NCBI GenBank assembly: GCA_022837245.1 | Contig: JALHHX010000024.1 | Location: 30,283 to 40,847 of the forward strand | DNA from: Lentisphaerota bacterium | Lineage (GTDB): Bacteria; Verrucomicrobiota; Kiritimatiellia; RFP12; UBA3636 | Direction of reading: 5' to 3' | DNA length: 10,565 bases | In this document: positions 1 to 7,251 of the stretch, one piece after another | How the letters are laid out: each line of letters opens with the position of its first letter | How positions within the stretch are numbered: the stretch's first letter is position 1 | The notes under the pieces: model-generated | What the model was told of the DNA's origin: nothing | Database searches by the model: none | Seen by the model: the letters and a program-made list of their open reading frames with translations, nothing else | Position numbers and translations under genes: made by a program

Positions 1-69
1 GAGGGTATCTTCGAGTGCGCGTTCTTGCGAGGATGGAGTGTCTTCTGAGTTGGGTTGGGTGGACTTCAC
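1..69 (-). CDS. Possible 5' end of a truncated minus-strand gene (RuvB-like N-terminus?)
   Basis: A frame opens with GTG at 69-67 and stays open to the window edge, giving 23 residues that begin MKSTQPNSEDTPSSQ and end ERALEDTL. The hydrophilic start followed by an acidic ERALEDTL segment resembles the leader of RuvB Holliday-junction helicases just before their LRP...GQ motif, and ruvB would be a sensible neighbour for xerD. Nothing diagnostic such as a Walker motif is inside the window. There is no clear Shine-Dalgarno, and no ATG is in frame upstream before a stop. The existence of the gene is plausible; its identity is a guess. Confidence 0.35.
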   Translation of the reverse strand, partial: MKSTQPNSEDTPSSQERALEDTL

Positions 70-109
70 GATTTCACGATATGTGTGTGGTTTGCGTGTA
101 TGTATGTAG

Positions 110-115
110 AGTATA
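110..115 (-). promoter_or_regulatory. Possible -10 box for the gene entering at the left edge
   Basis: TATACT on the minus strand, about 40 nt upstream of the GTG at 69. It is identical to the -10 of the flavodiiron promoter. No good -35 is found 16-18 nt upstream (the best is only about 2 of 6 matches), so this is weak. The 70-178 gap after xerD otherwise holds only a tandem 8-bp repeat (TTCACGAT at 65-72 and 73-80) and a 10-bp palindrome CCTAGCTAGG at 141-150. No convincing terminator is seen. Confidence 0.25.
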
Positions 116-178
116 AAACATTTACTGCTAGCCCCTAAAACCTAGCTAGGATCTAACACATGAGGCCTGACATCTTCT

Positions 179-1075
179 TTACGCACGTGGGTGGAACTGC
201 GTGTGTGTGGAGCGGAGCCTGTCTGAATCCACATGCGTGTAAATCTGCGTCGTGCCGATATCGACGTGTCCGAGCATCTCCTGGATAACCCTGACAGGTG
301 CGCCGTTCGCGAGCAGGTGCGTGGCGAAAGAATGCCGGAGCCAATGCGGTGAGACATCGTCGCCGAGGCCGGCGGCCTTCGCGTGTTTCTTTACTATGCC
401 CCAGACGCCCATGCGGCTCAGCTTGGAACCGTTACGGTTTAGAAAGAGAGTGGCGTCGTCCGGAACGGGGTTGTAGAGGGGCCGGGATTCGGCGAGATAC
501 AGTTTAGTCGCGGCTTCCGCCTTCGAACCGAGTGGCACGAGACGCACCTTCGAGCCTTTGCCTGTGCATCTCACGAGGCCTTCTTCAAAACGGAGGGCGT
601 CTATCTTGAGGTCAGCGACCTCGGACTCGCGCAGGCCGCATCCGTAGAGGAGCTCCAGCATGGCACGGTCGCGTCTCCCATCGCGCGTTCCAGCGGCGGG
701 GGTTTGCAGTAGCGATTCTAGCGATTTCTCGTTGAGCGCGTGTGGCAGAGTCCGTGCGCGACGCGCAGTCGTGATCGTGGCGGCGGGGTCGGACTCGATA
801 ATCCCCTCCGAGCGCATATACGCGAAAAAGGATTTGATGGACACGAGCCTGCGCGCCAAAGTAGAGTCCGCGAGATTTTCTGAACGCCCCCTATCCTGGA
901 ATGCGATGATATCTGCCGTGGCTATCTCGCGAAAATCGGGAGTTGGGCCGGAGCGTTCGGCGAGGAAGGAGGTGAAGAGATTCAAGTCGGATTCGTATGC
1001 CTTGCGTGTTTTCTCGGCGAGACCTCGTTCGAAGGCGAGGAATCCTAGGAACTGGTTAATCTTTTGGCGCGGCAC
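179..1075 (-). CDS. xerD: Site-specific tyrosine recombinase XerD
   Basis: Tyrosine recombinase that, with a XerC-type partner, resolves chromosome dimers at dif; it acts on the nucleoid in the cytoplasm. With the GTG start at 1075 the protein has 298 residues, the usual Xer length. Residues 1-100 form the SAM-like core-binding domain; 105-298 are catalytic. The full set of active-site residues is visible: R149 (GLRESE), K173 (TGKGSK), H244 and R247 (SPHWLRHSFATHLL), H270 (LGH) and nucleophile Y279 (TTQIYTHV). The C-terminus HPRA is typical of XerD rather than XerC. A longer frame begins at a TTG (1177) but adds 34 low-complexity Arg/Pro residues over the preceding gene, so I reject it. The start overlaps the upstream lipoprotein's end by 20 bp, implying cotranscription. 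Stop is TAA. Confidence 0.92.
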   Translation of the reverse strand: MPRQKINQFLGFLAFERGLAEKTRKAYESDLNLFTSFLAERSGPTPDFREIATADIIAFQDRGRSENLADSTLARRLVSIKSFFAYMRSEGIIESDPAATITTARRARTLPHALNEKSLESLLQTPAAGTRDGRRDRAMLELLYGCGLRESEVADLKIDALRFEEGLVRCTGKGSKVRLVPLGSKAEAATKLYLAESRPLYNPVPDDATLFLNRNGSKLSRMGVWGIVKKHAKAAGLGDDVSPHWLRHSFATHLLANGAPVRVIQEMLGHVDIGTTQIYTHVDSDRLRSTHTQFHPRA

Positions 1076-1433
1076 GGCATTCCGACGGCAATTTGGAGGC
1101 CGCCTCCTCGTTGGCGGGGAAAGGACCGGCGGCGAAGCCGGCCTGCGCGATAGCGTATTCAATATTCTTCGTGCCAATCTGCATCGAATCGTACCTGATC
1201 ACGATTTCACCTGTGTTGAAATTGACCGATACCACTTCTGGCGGGTTGGGACGCGACGGGATATGTATTGCGGCGATGGCCTGGCTGACGATTTTCAGAC
1301 ATGCTTCATTGCGGACATCGGGAGCGGTGATAGTAGCCTCCTTGACGTCGCTAACCCTGCATCCGGCAAGGAATGCCGCAGCTGCGATGACTCCGGTAAA
1401 TGTGGCGATTTGCTCGATCCGTCTCGTTTTCAT
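1056..1433 (-). CDS. Small lipoprotein with degenerate heavy-metal-associated (HMA-like) fold
   Basis: A predicted 125-residue lipoprotein. Basic n-region KTRR, hydrophobic stretch about 9-23, and lipobox LAGC with lipidation Cys25 are visible. The mature part (about 33-120) has the spacing of a ferredoxin-like HMA domain: a helix starting NEAC at 42-45, strand EIVIRYD (76-82), helix and AGF (98-100). It ends in a Leu-Pro-Ser-Glu-Cys tail (115-119) that I associate with small HMA-like proteins. The metal-binding CxxC has become NxxC, with only Cys45 left, so classical Cu/Zn binding is doubtful. An in-frame ATG exists nine bases upstream (1442), but it overlaps the -10 box; the promoter position favours 1433. 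It sits first in a two-gene unit with xerD. The HMA assignment is inference from pattern; lipoprotein status is well supported. Confidence 0.75.
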   Translation of the reverse strand: MKTRRIEQIATFTGVIAAAAFLAGCRVSDVKEATITAPDVRNEACLKIVSQAIAAIHIPSRPNPPEVVSVNFNTGEIVIRYDSMQIGTKNIEYAIAQAGFAAGPFPANEEAASKLPSECRAAPKD

Positions 1434-1440
1434 GAGAGCC

Positions 1441-1470
1441 ATTATACAGCATTGGGACAGAAGGCGGCAA
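1441..1470 (-). promoter_or_regulatory. Sigma-70 promoter for the lipoprotein-xerD unit, predicted leaderless
   Basis: On the minus strand, -35 TTGCCG (1470-1465), an 18-bp spacer, and consensus -10 TATAAT (1446-1441). The expected transcription start, about 7 nt downstream, falls at about 1434-1433, on the ATG at 1433. The transcript would therefore have essentially no leader. No Shine-Dalgarno is present before either ATG. Confidence 0.6.
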
Positions 1471-1482
1471 TTTTAAAATTGC
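1467..1482. promoter_or_regulatory. Perfect 16-bp palindrome between divergent promoters (operator or UP element)
   Basis: GCAATTTTAAAATTGC reads identically on both strands. It overlaps the -35 of the leftward lipoprotein promoter and ends 17 bp before the -35 of the rightward flavodiiron promoter. That placement suits a dimeric regulator acting on both units. The AT-rich core would also lie at about -68 to -53 of the rightward promoter, where an UP element could act. No regulator gene is seen in the window. Confidence 0.5.
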
Positions 1483-1499
1483 AGGATCCCGATCACAGT

Positions 1500-1528
1500 T
1501 TGACAAGGTAGGGCGTTGTCGGTATACT
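1500..1528 (+). promoter_or_regulatory. Strong sigma-70 promoter for the flavodiiron gene
   Basis: Consensus -35 TTGACA (1500-1505), an optimal 17-bp spacer, and -10 TATACT (1523-1528). Start expected near 1535, leaving a leader of about 27 nt that contains the Shine-Dalgarno GAGGAGGG (1547-1554) 7 nt before the ATG. Confidence 0.8.
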
Positions 1529-1561
1529 GCGTGGCTTCTTTTCAAAGAGGAGGGCAAGACC

Positions 1562-2743
1562 ATGATAGCACGAGAAATTAAACCGGGGATACAACTCATA
1601 GCTTCCGTCCATTGGGAGAGGCGGCTTTTTGATTCGCTCATCCCCCTGCCGGAAGGCACAAGCTACAATGCATACCTCGTAAAGGGCTCCGAAGCCACCG
1701 CGATCATCGATGCAACGGATCCCGAGTTGAGCAATGATTTGATGAGCCAGCTTGAAGGCGTGGAGAAAATCGACTACATTGTCTCGAACCACACCGAGCA
1801 AGACCACTCCGGCGTAATCCCAGAGCTAATCGAGAAATACCCGGAAGCGCAAATCCTTTGCAGCGCGAAGGCGCAGGAAATGCTTTCGACCCACATCGGC
1901 CTGCCAGAGGAGCGGTTCCGCGTCGTCAAGGACGGCGAAACCGTGTCGCTAGGCGACAAAACGCTCCGGTTCGTTTACACCCCGTGGGTACACTGGCCGG
2001 AAACTATGAGCACATTCGTCCCCGAATCGAAAATCCTTTTCAGTTGCGACTTTTTCGGTTCGCACCTGGCCACCTCGGACACATTCGTGACGGACAAGGC
2101 GGAGACATTTAGAGCCGCGAAACGTTACTATGCTGAGATTATGATGCCGTTCCGGGCTGCGATCATAAACAACATTAAGAAACTCGAACCGCTCGATTTC
2201 GACATGATCGCACCAAGCCACGGCCCGGTCCACCAAGACCCAGGCTTCATCTTGGAGGCATACCGTAAATGGATCTCGCCGCAAGTTGCGAACGAAGTCT
2301 GCCTCCCGTACATCACAATGCACGGCAGCACGAAACTCATGGTGGATCACCTCGTCGACGCCCTCGTGAAACGCGGCGTGAAGGTGCATGTCTTCGACCT
2401 GAACGTGACCGACATAGGCGACCTCGCCATGTCGCTTGTGGACGCAGCCACTCTCATCGCCGCGGCGCCGACGGTGCATGTGAACGCACACCCCAAACTA
2501 GTGTACGCCGCGTACGTCGCGAACATGATCCGGCCCAAAGTTAAATACGCCGCCATTATAGGCTCCTACGGTTGGGCGACAAAACAAGTCGAGCAGATCG
2601 CCGGGCTAATCCCCAACATCAAGGCTGAGGTTCTGGGCAGCATAATGCAGAAAGGCCTCCCGACGGCAGAGACTTTCGCGCAGCTCGACGCTCTCGCAGA
2701 TGCGGTTGCGAAGGCGCATGCGGAAGACCCGGATGTAGTGTAA
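1562..2743 (+). CDS. Flavodiiron protein (type A flavoprotein, O2/NO reductase)
   Basis: Cytoplasmic enzyme that reduces O2 to water and/or NO to N2O, protecting anaerobes; electrons normally come from rubredoxin or a similar donor. The 393-residue length is that of class A, with two domains. Residues 1-245 are the metallo-beta-lactamase-like part with all diiron ligand positions: H77, E79, D81 and neighbouring H82 (NHTEQDH), H144 (WVHWPETM), D163 (SCDFFGS) and H220 (APSHGP), with spacings close to the family norm. Residues 248-393 form a flavodoxin domain whose FMN phosphate loop is T252-MHGST-257, plus a GSYGW loop at 334-338. No rubredoxin or flavin-reductase extension is fused, and no donor gene is in the window. 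It has its own promoter and strong Shine-Dalgarno. The preferred substrate (O2 or NO) cannot be read from sequence. Confidence 0.95.
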   Translation: MIAREIKPGIQLIASVHWERRLFDSLIPLPEGTSYNAYLVKGSEATAIIDATDPELSNDLMSQLEGVEKIDYIVSNHTEQDHSGVIPELIEKYPEAQILCSAKAQEMLSTHIGLPEERFRVVKDGETVSLGDKTLRFVYTPWVHWPETMSTFVPESKILFSCDFFGSHLATSDTFVTDKAETFRAAKRYYAEIMMPFRAAIINNIKKLEPLDFDMIAPSHGPVHQDPGFILEAYRKWISPQVANEVCLPYITMHGSTKLMVDHLVDALVKRGVKVHVFDLNVTDIGDLAMSLVDAATLIAAAPTVHVNAHPKLVYAAYVANMIRPKVKYAAIIGSYGWATKQVEQIAGLIPNIKAEVLGSIMQKGLPTAETFAQLDALADAVAKAHAEDPDVV

Positions 2744-4819
2744 TCAGTGGTGATAAGTGCCATCGGCGTTCGGTGCCAAAGGCCGCCAGAGAGGCCGGTA
2801 ACCGATGGTGACGCATGAGTTGCCGTTGGGTTCTATGGAGATGAAAACGGTGCTGCTGTCCACCTGGTGCGGCTTTATATCCGCGCCCGGAGTGCGGCAA
2901 TACAAGCCGTCGCGCCAGTTGTAGCGTATCACCACGCTTTCGGCGAAGGGATCTGCGGGAAAGACTTCGATCCTGTTTTCCCGCGCCTCCACACGTCCGC
3001 CGCCTTCGAAGAAACGTCCGGGATTTTCCACCCCCACAACCTCGAAAATGTCGACAACGCTGCTTTGCATGCGCATATTGTGGACATGTCGGAACTCGTT
3101 GGTGTTGCGGGTGAAAACGCCACGCCAGTAACCCTCGGCGGAAGCCCAGTGCGTGATGCCGTATATACGCGAAAATTCCACAACGCCCTCTACTGTCTTG
3201 CGGTATGGCAAGGGCGGATATTTGTAGGGGATGAGCTGGCGAGGATAGCCGTAGTAGTCGTCGGCCATCATCTCCCGATCGGCGAGAATGGGGAAAAACG
3301 CCGGTTTTCCCCACTCGTAACGGCAGTCCGTGTCACCCGCAAAGGCAAGCCGCGCATCGTGTGGGACTTCTCGGCGGACGACCTCTATGAACTCATCGAC
3401 GCTTTGTTGCGAAGGCCACATCTTGAAACCGGCGGAGTTGCCGCAGTGAGCCGCCGCGATGCGGAGCCCGATAAAGAGAATGGCGATGACGACGCCCTGA
3501 ACCACGGCCACAAAGGGAATTCCGCGCAGGACAGGACGCGCCGACAAGAGGCGACCCAGCAGGATCGCCGCAGGCAAGATGCACATTGCCGCAAGAGACA
3601 ATGCCATTCGGTCGAGCTGGGAATCGCGCTTCCATCCTATGCTCAGAGTTACGAGCACCGCTGGGAGTATAAGCCCAACAAGATAGCGGCGTGGAACACG
3701 GCGGAAACGGAAGAAAATCGCGTAGAAGCCGAAGAAAATGATGAGCGGATGCCATTCCTGCAACCTGCGGGAAAACTGGCCGAACGCCGCGCGCGCCATC
3801 TGGAGCTGCGTCTCCGCCGCCGCACCGCTCGCACCGACATGTTCAACGATGCCACGACATGGGAACAAAACCACCCAAAGCCACGGGGAATAGAGAAGCA
3901 ACGCAATCGCGCCGCCGGAGAACAGCACCACGATCTGGCGACGCGTCCAGTGCCGGTGGTTGAACAGCCAGCCAAGCGCAACACCGACGCATACGAAGAC
4001 CCCCGGAGACCATATGCACACGAGCCAAGCCAGGACTCCGAGCGACAGCGCCGTCGCCACTCCCCCGCGGCGGAGCACCACGATACGCCACCCGAGCGCC
4101 GCAACAGGCAAAGAAAGCATTGAGGATACCATCCCGCCGATGTTGCCAGATTGCCAGAAGAACAGATACATGGCGCGCGTAGCGGCGCAGAGCATCATTC
4201 CGCCTGCAACCGCTCCGGTTGGGCGCACGCCCGCCGCACGTAGGGACAAGGCCCCTATCCAGGGGAACCCGATCATCATCCAGAAGAAAATGGCCTCCCC
4301 GTAGAAAGACTCGATTTCGAAGAGTTTAAGCAGAGGCAGATTGATGATGCCGAAGTTCTGCGCCCCGCTTGTCACACCAATAAAATGCTCGACACCGGCA
4401 TTCCACCACGGGTTGTAGCTGCCCAGCGCGAACGGAAAGATTTCGCCGAATTCGCGCACGCGGAACATAAACGCCGGGTGGTCTATACCATGCGGAAAGG
4501 TATCGAAGATTATGTCGCGGGCGGCAAATAGCGCTGCGATCTGACCCCCAATCAACATGAGCGCAAGCAAGGCGGCACGGCGCTTCTCGGAAAGATTACG
4601 CAAAAGAACTGCCAACAGTGACGCCGCCGCCGCTATAAGAACAAAATCAAGGGCGACGCTGCCGGTCCACGGAGCGAGCCCAGCGGTCCACCGACCCATC
4701 TGGTTGTTCCACTCTTTGCCGCCCCCGATCCAAAGCATCCAAACGGTGCCCAGAACCGGCGGCATCGCCGGATGGGACAACATGACATATATCGCCGGGG
4801 GAATGCGGGCGAATTTCAT
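2744..4819 (-). CDS. Polytopic membrane protein, GT-C glycosyltransferase type, with large C-terminal domain
   Basis: A 691-residue integral membrane protein with roughly 11-12 hydrophobic helices up to about residue 453 (clear ones near 55-74, 83-101, 202-248, 255-285, 296-320, 379-395, 403-422, 434-453). A soluble, probably extracytoplasmic domain (about 454-691) follows. After the early helices, the loop D102...D113-H-P-A-F-M-F-R...Y135-NPWW...G is like the acidic first loop of GT-C proteins of the YfhO/PTPS-related kind (pattern D-H/R...PrWnp...G). GT-C enzymes use polyprenyl-phosphate sugars, so a surface-glycan role is inferred, not shown. ATG at 4819 has a strong Shine-Dalgarno (AAGAGGTGA) and overlaps the upstream gene's stop as ATGA: translational coupling. 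Its TGA stop directly abuts the stop of the convergent flavodiiron gene. Confidence 0.8.
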   Translation of the reverse strand: MKFARIPPAIYVMLSHPAMPPVLGTVWMLWIGGGKEWNNQMGRWTAGLAPWTGSVALDFVLIAAAASLLAVLLRNLSEKRRAALLALMLIGGQIAALFAARDIIFDTFPHGIDHPAFMFRVREFGEIFPFALGSYNPWWNAGVEHFIGVTSGAQNFGIINLPLLKLFEIESFYGEAIFFWMMIGFPWIGALSLRAAGVRPTGAVAGGMMLCAATRAMYLFFWQSGNIGGMVSSMLSLPVAALGWRIVVLRRGGVATALSLGVLAWLVCIWSPGVFVCVGVALGWLFNHRHWTRRQIVVLFSGGAIALLLYSPWLWVVLFPCRGIVEHVGASGAAAETQLQMARAAFGQFSRRLQEWHPLIIFFGFYAIFFRFRRVPRRYLVGLILPAVLVTLSIGWKRDSQLDRMALSLAAMCILPAAILLGRLLSARPVLRGIPFVAVVQGVVIAILFIGLRIAAAHCGNSAGFKMWPSQQSVDEFIEVVRREVPHDARLAFAGDTDCRYEWGKPAFFPILADREMMADDYYGYPRQLIPYKYPPLPYRKTVEGVVEFSRIYGITHWASAEGYWRGVFTRNTNEFRHVHNMRMQSSVVDIFEVVGVENPGRFFEGGGRVEARENRIEVFPADPFAESVVIRYNWRDGLYCRTPGADIKPHQVDSSTVFISIEPNGNSCVTIGYRPLWRPLAPNADGTYHH

Positions 4820-7143
4820 AGTGTGTCACCTCTTGTTGACGCCGAAGCCTCAAGAACCTTAATTTTCGCGCTTTTAACGGTTATCGGCGTGGCACCGGAT
4901 TTGACAAGCGCGACTGGCGGGAGTTCGTCGAGGCGTGTTCCCGCCGGGACGCGATCAAGCCAAAACAATACTCGGAAGGAGCAGCCCTCGCGCACAAAGT
5001 CGCAGATGCCGCGGTATGAAGTCACGTCGTTCCAGTCGCGCCCGACAACCATCCTGACAGATTTGTAATCGTCGGCTTCGACCTCGAAATCGTAGAGTAC
5101 CACGTCGCCAGCGCCGGCGCAGATGGCGGAGTGTATCCAATAAGTGCCCGGTTCGGAAATCACGGCGGGCAACGGCTGCGGAGTCTTTTTCAAATCCTCG
5201 GGCTCGATCGTCGCGCAAACTCTTTCGTAACTCGGCTGAACTATGCCGATCACCTGTGTCTGGAAACCCGATGCGAGCTGGAAAGATTCCCAGAACTCAC
5301 GATCAAGGGCGCCCAACTGGTCGCGGAAAACGGCTGCCACATCCAAAGTCTCCCGAGTAACCCCGGCCGCGAATGGATGCCAGAGATAAACGGCTTTGCC
5401 GCCCAGCAACCAGACGTCCGTGTTCTGAGTGAAGACGTGTTGCGCTTTGCTCGTCAGAGGCGAATACGCAAGCAAATCGAAGCGCGGTCCGCACAAGCCG
5501 GAGGGGCGCTCGTCTGGAGGGAACCGCCACAAGGAGAACATTGACAGAGTTTGTCTATCGGGAATGAAGGATAGCGCGTTGCCCGAAAGTGCCAGCGCAA
5601 TGAGGCATTCGAAAACGGCCGCTGTGCTGAGGAGGCGCTGGCTCTTGAAGTTGAAACGCAACCCTGCCGCCGTGCACAGCGCCGTGAGCGCGGCAATTTG
5701 CGAGGCGTTGCGCCAGTCGTAGGACGCCAGTCGGAACCAGGCTGTCCACCCGAGCGCGGCAGCGATGGCAATGACTAGTATCCGCCGCTTGCGCAGAGAG
5801 AGGATTAGACCTGCCGAGAGAATGATGGCGACGGGAAACGTGTAAGAGGGGAAAGCGGCGACGAAGGGGGGCTTGTAGGAACCGGCGAATTCGCGCGCGA
5901 ATTTGAAAGCTCTGGAGAACGTGGGAGTCCCGGCCGCAGGATTCTCAACGCGGACGGGCATGGTATGAAGGCGAATGTCTGTCTCCGCACGACCGGAATT
6001 CCAGACGACGCGCTGGTGGACCGGGTACGGCAGAACGATCAGAACTCCTGCGGCCAGCGCTGCGATGGCGGCAGCTGCTTTGCGAGAATTGCCGGCAAGG
6101 GGGCGGCAGAAAATTAAAAGCGCCGCGAAGAAAGTCAACAGCACACCCTGCCCTTTTGCGAAGCAGAGCGTTGCGGCGGCGGGGACAAATCGAAAAACGG
6201 CGGAAGACCAACGGCAAGGCGCTGTATCGAAGTTCCAGTCCACCACAAGCGCAGCCGTGCATAGAAAAAACGCGGTGGTGGAAGTGTCCACATAACCGGT
6301 GGCGAACCATTCGTTCAAAAAGCCGTTTCCGAAAAAGAATGCGGAGAAAAGCAACAGCGAGGCGCCTAGCCGCCGGCAGAGCACAAGCGCGGCAGGCACG
6401 ATGAGCCAGTCTAAAAGCCCGTTTGCCAGATGTGCGAAATATGTGGCATCGGGGATAATGGTCGGATCAGGCGTTGCGAAGATTTTATAGAAGAGGGAAT
6501 AGATTGTTGGAATAAGCTGCGGATATGCTCCCATCACATAACCGCCCAGACCATTGCGGGCACCCATGTCGCGTCCCCATTTGTCCCAGGAAACGAGGGC
6601 GTCCCACGTTGAGAACGGCTCGAACGAGCGAAGCGTGGAAAACGTTAGGAACCAAACGGAGAGCGCGAGGCCAAACTTGTCCGGCCATGACAATCCGGCA
6701 AATCCGTCAAAAACAGATCTGGCGGTGGCTCTCCAGCGAAATCGCGCGATGCCCACCAGCAGGGATCCAATAAGGATTGTGGCGAATATCAGCGCAGCCG
6801 CTCTTGTGTAGATGCCGAGAAAATACAGTGTCCAAACCGCAAAGGAAGTTATAAAAATGCTTGTCAGCACAATACATATAAACCGCGCGGGAGGGGGTTG
6901 CGGAAGCCATCGCCGCATATAGGGACAGAGGGCGAGACCAGGTCCAAGAAACATTGCCACTAGCAGAAGGCATTGCGCAGAGAAGCCAATCTGATTTTCC
7001 GCAGTCAAGAACATTGCCCCGGCCTTTGCGGCAATAAGCGGCAGAGGCAAGAAAACCATAAACACGGCTAATCTTTGACTGGTAAGAGTCTTTAGGTTCA
7101 TCGGGTAGCGCTCAAGCAGACTTCGCAACAACGAAACCGCCAT
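4816..7143 (-). CDS. Polytopic membrane protein, putative GT-C glycosyltransferase with C-terminal beta-rich domain
   Basis: A large integral membrane protein (775 residues from the ATG at 7143). The open frame reaches a TTG at 7167, and a further ATG at 7101 would give 761 residues just before the first membrane helix; no start has a good Shine-Dalgarno, so the N-terminus is uncertain. Numbering from the TTG, about 13-15 hydrophobic helices lie between 33 and 532. The loop after the fifth helix has FSTWDALVSWDKWGRD (185-200) and AYPQLIP (214-220), the pattern of acidic residues plus YP-x-L seen in GT-C glycosyltransferases that use polyprenyl-linked sugars. Residues about 535-783 are soluble and probably extracytoplasmic; 665-775 look like a beta-sandwich. 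It ends in an ATGA overlap with the next GT-C gene, so the two likely act on one pathway. The exact substrate is unknown. Confidence 0.8.
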   Translation of the reverse strand: MAVSLLRSLLERYPMNLKTLTSQRLAVFMVFLPLPLIAAKAGAMFLTAENQIGFSAQCLLLVAMFLGPGLALCPYMRRWLPQPPPARFICIVLTSIFITSFAVWTLYFLGIYTRAAALIFATILIGSLLVGIARFRWRATARSVFDGFAGLSWPDKFGLALSVWFLTFSTLRSFEPFSTWDALVSWDKWGRDMGARNGLGGYVMGAYPQLIPTIYSLFYKIFATPDPTIIPDATYFAHLANGLLDWLIVPAALVLCRRLGASLLLFSAFFFGNGFLNEWFATGYVDTSTTAFFLCTAALVVDWNFDTAPCRWSSAVFRFVPAAATLCFAKGQGVLLTFFAALLIFCRPLAGNSRKAAAAIAALAAGVLIVLPYPVHQRVVWNSGRAETDIRLHTMPVRVENPAAGTPTFSRAFKFAREFAGSYKPPFVAAFPSYTFPVAIILSAGLILSLRKRRILVIAIAAALGWTAWFRLASYDWRNASQIAALTALCTAAGLRFNFKSQRLLSTAAVFECLIALALSGNALSFIPDRQTLSMFSLWRFPPDERPSGLCGPRFDLLAYSPLTSKAQHVFTQNTDVWLLGGKAVYLWHPFAAGVTRETLDVAAVFRDQLGALDREFWESFQLASGFQTQVIGIVQPSYERVCATIEPEDLKKTPQPLPAVISEPGTYWIHSAICAGAGDVVLYDFEVEADDYKSVRMVVGRDWNDVTSYRGICDFVREGCSFRVLFWLDRVPAGTRLDELPPVALVKSGATPITVKSAKIKVLEASASTRGDTL

Positions 7144-7202
7144 GATCCGAGTCGAAGCCGGAACCAAAACAAGTACCCGTTTTGCTAATCCAAGCAGACT
7201 TT

Positions 7203-7237
7203 ACTATAAGCAGGCCGTTTTTGCAAGATTTGCAAAT
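7203..7237 (-). promoter_or_regulatory. Possible promoter/regulatory region of the GT-C pair
   Basis: The 84-bp gap 7168-7251 is AT-rich relative to its surroundings. On the minus strand it has a -10-like TATAGT (7208-7203) and a perfect 10-bp palindrome ATTTGCAAAT (7228-7237) where a -35 would be expected; no recognisable -35 hexamer exists at 16-18 nt. An 11-bp sequence CAAGCAGACTT occurs at 7191-7201 and again at 7113-7123. No terminator is apparent after the upstream gene, so read-through from the sigma-factor operon is also possible. Confidence 0.3.
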
Positions 7238-7251
7238 TAAACGCACGCGCC

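Noticed and set aside
80..130. dif-like recombination site near xerD
   Set aside because: Stretches such as TATGTATGTAGAGTATAA loosely recall dif, but the two 11-bp arms and 6-bp centre do not match convincingly.
120..178. Intrinsic terminator after xerD
   Set aside because: The possible stem CTAGC/GCTAG is only 5 bp with a 12-nt loop and no U-tract after it; CCTAGCTAGG has no room for a loop.
1076..1177. N-terminal extension of XerD from a TTG at 1177
   Set aside because: It would add 34 Arg/Pro-rich residues that lie in the lipoprotein coding region and would make the protein longer than the family; the GTG at 1075 gives exactly 298 residues.
660..1511. 283-residue open frame on the plus strand
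   Set aside because: It runs antisense across both xerD and the lipoprotein gene, which are supported by catalytic motifs and a lipobox; its translation shows no domain-like pattern.
1949..2491. 180-residue minus-strand open frame inside the flavodiiron gene
   Set aside because: Antisense to a gene with a complete set of diiron ligands; His/Arg/Val-rich composition typical of a shadow frame.
2867..4123. 418-residue open frame on the plus strand
   Set aside because: It lies wholly antisense to the GT-C membrane gene, is rich in Arg/His/Glu without domain pattern, and has no promoter or Shine-Dalgarno. It is a shadow of the high-GC minus-strand gene, which has coherent membrane helices and a strong Shine-Dalgarno.
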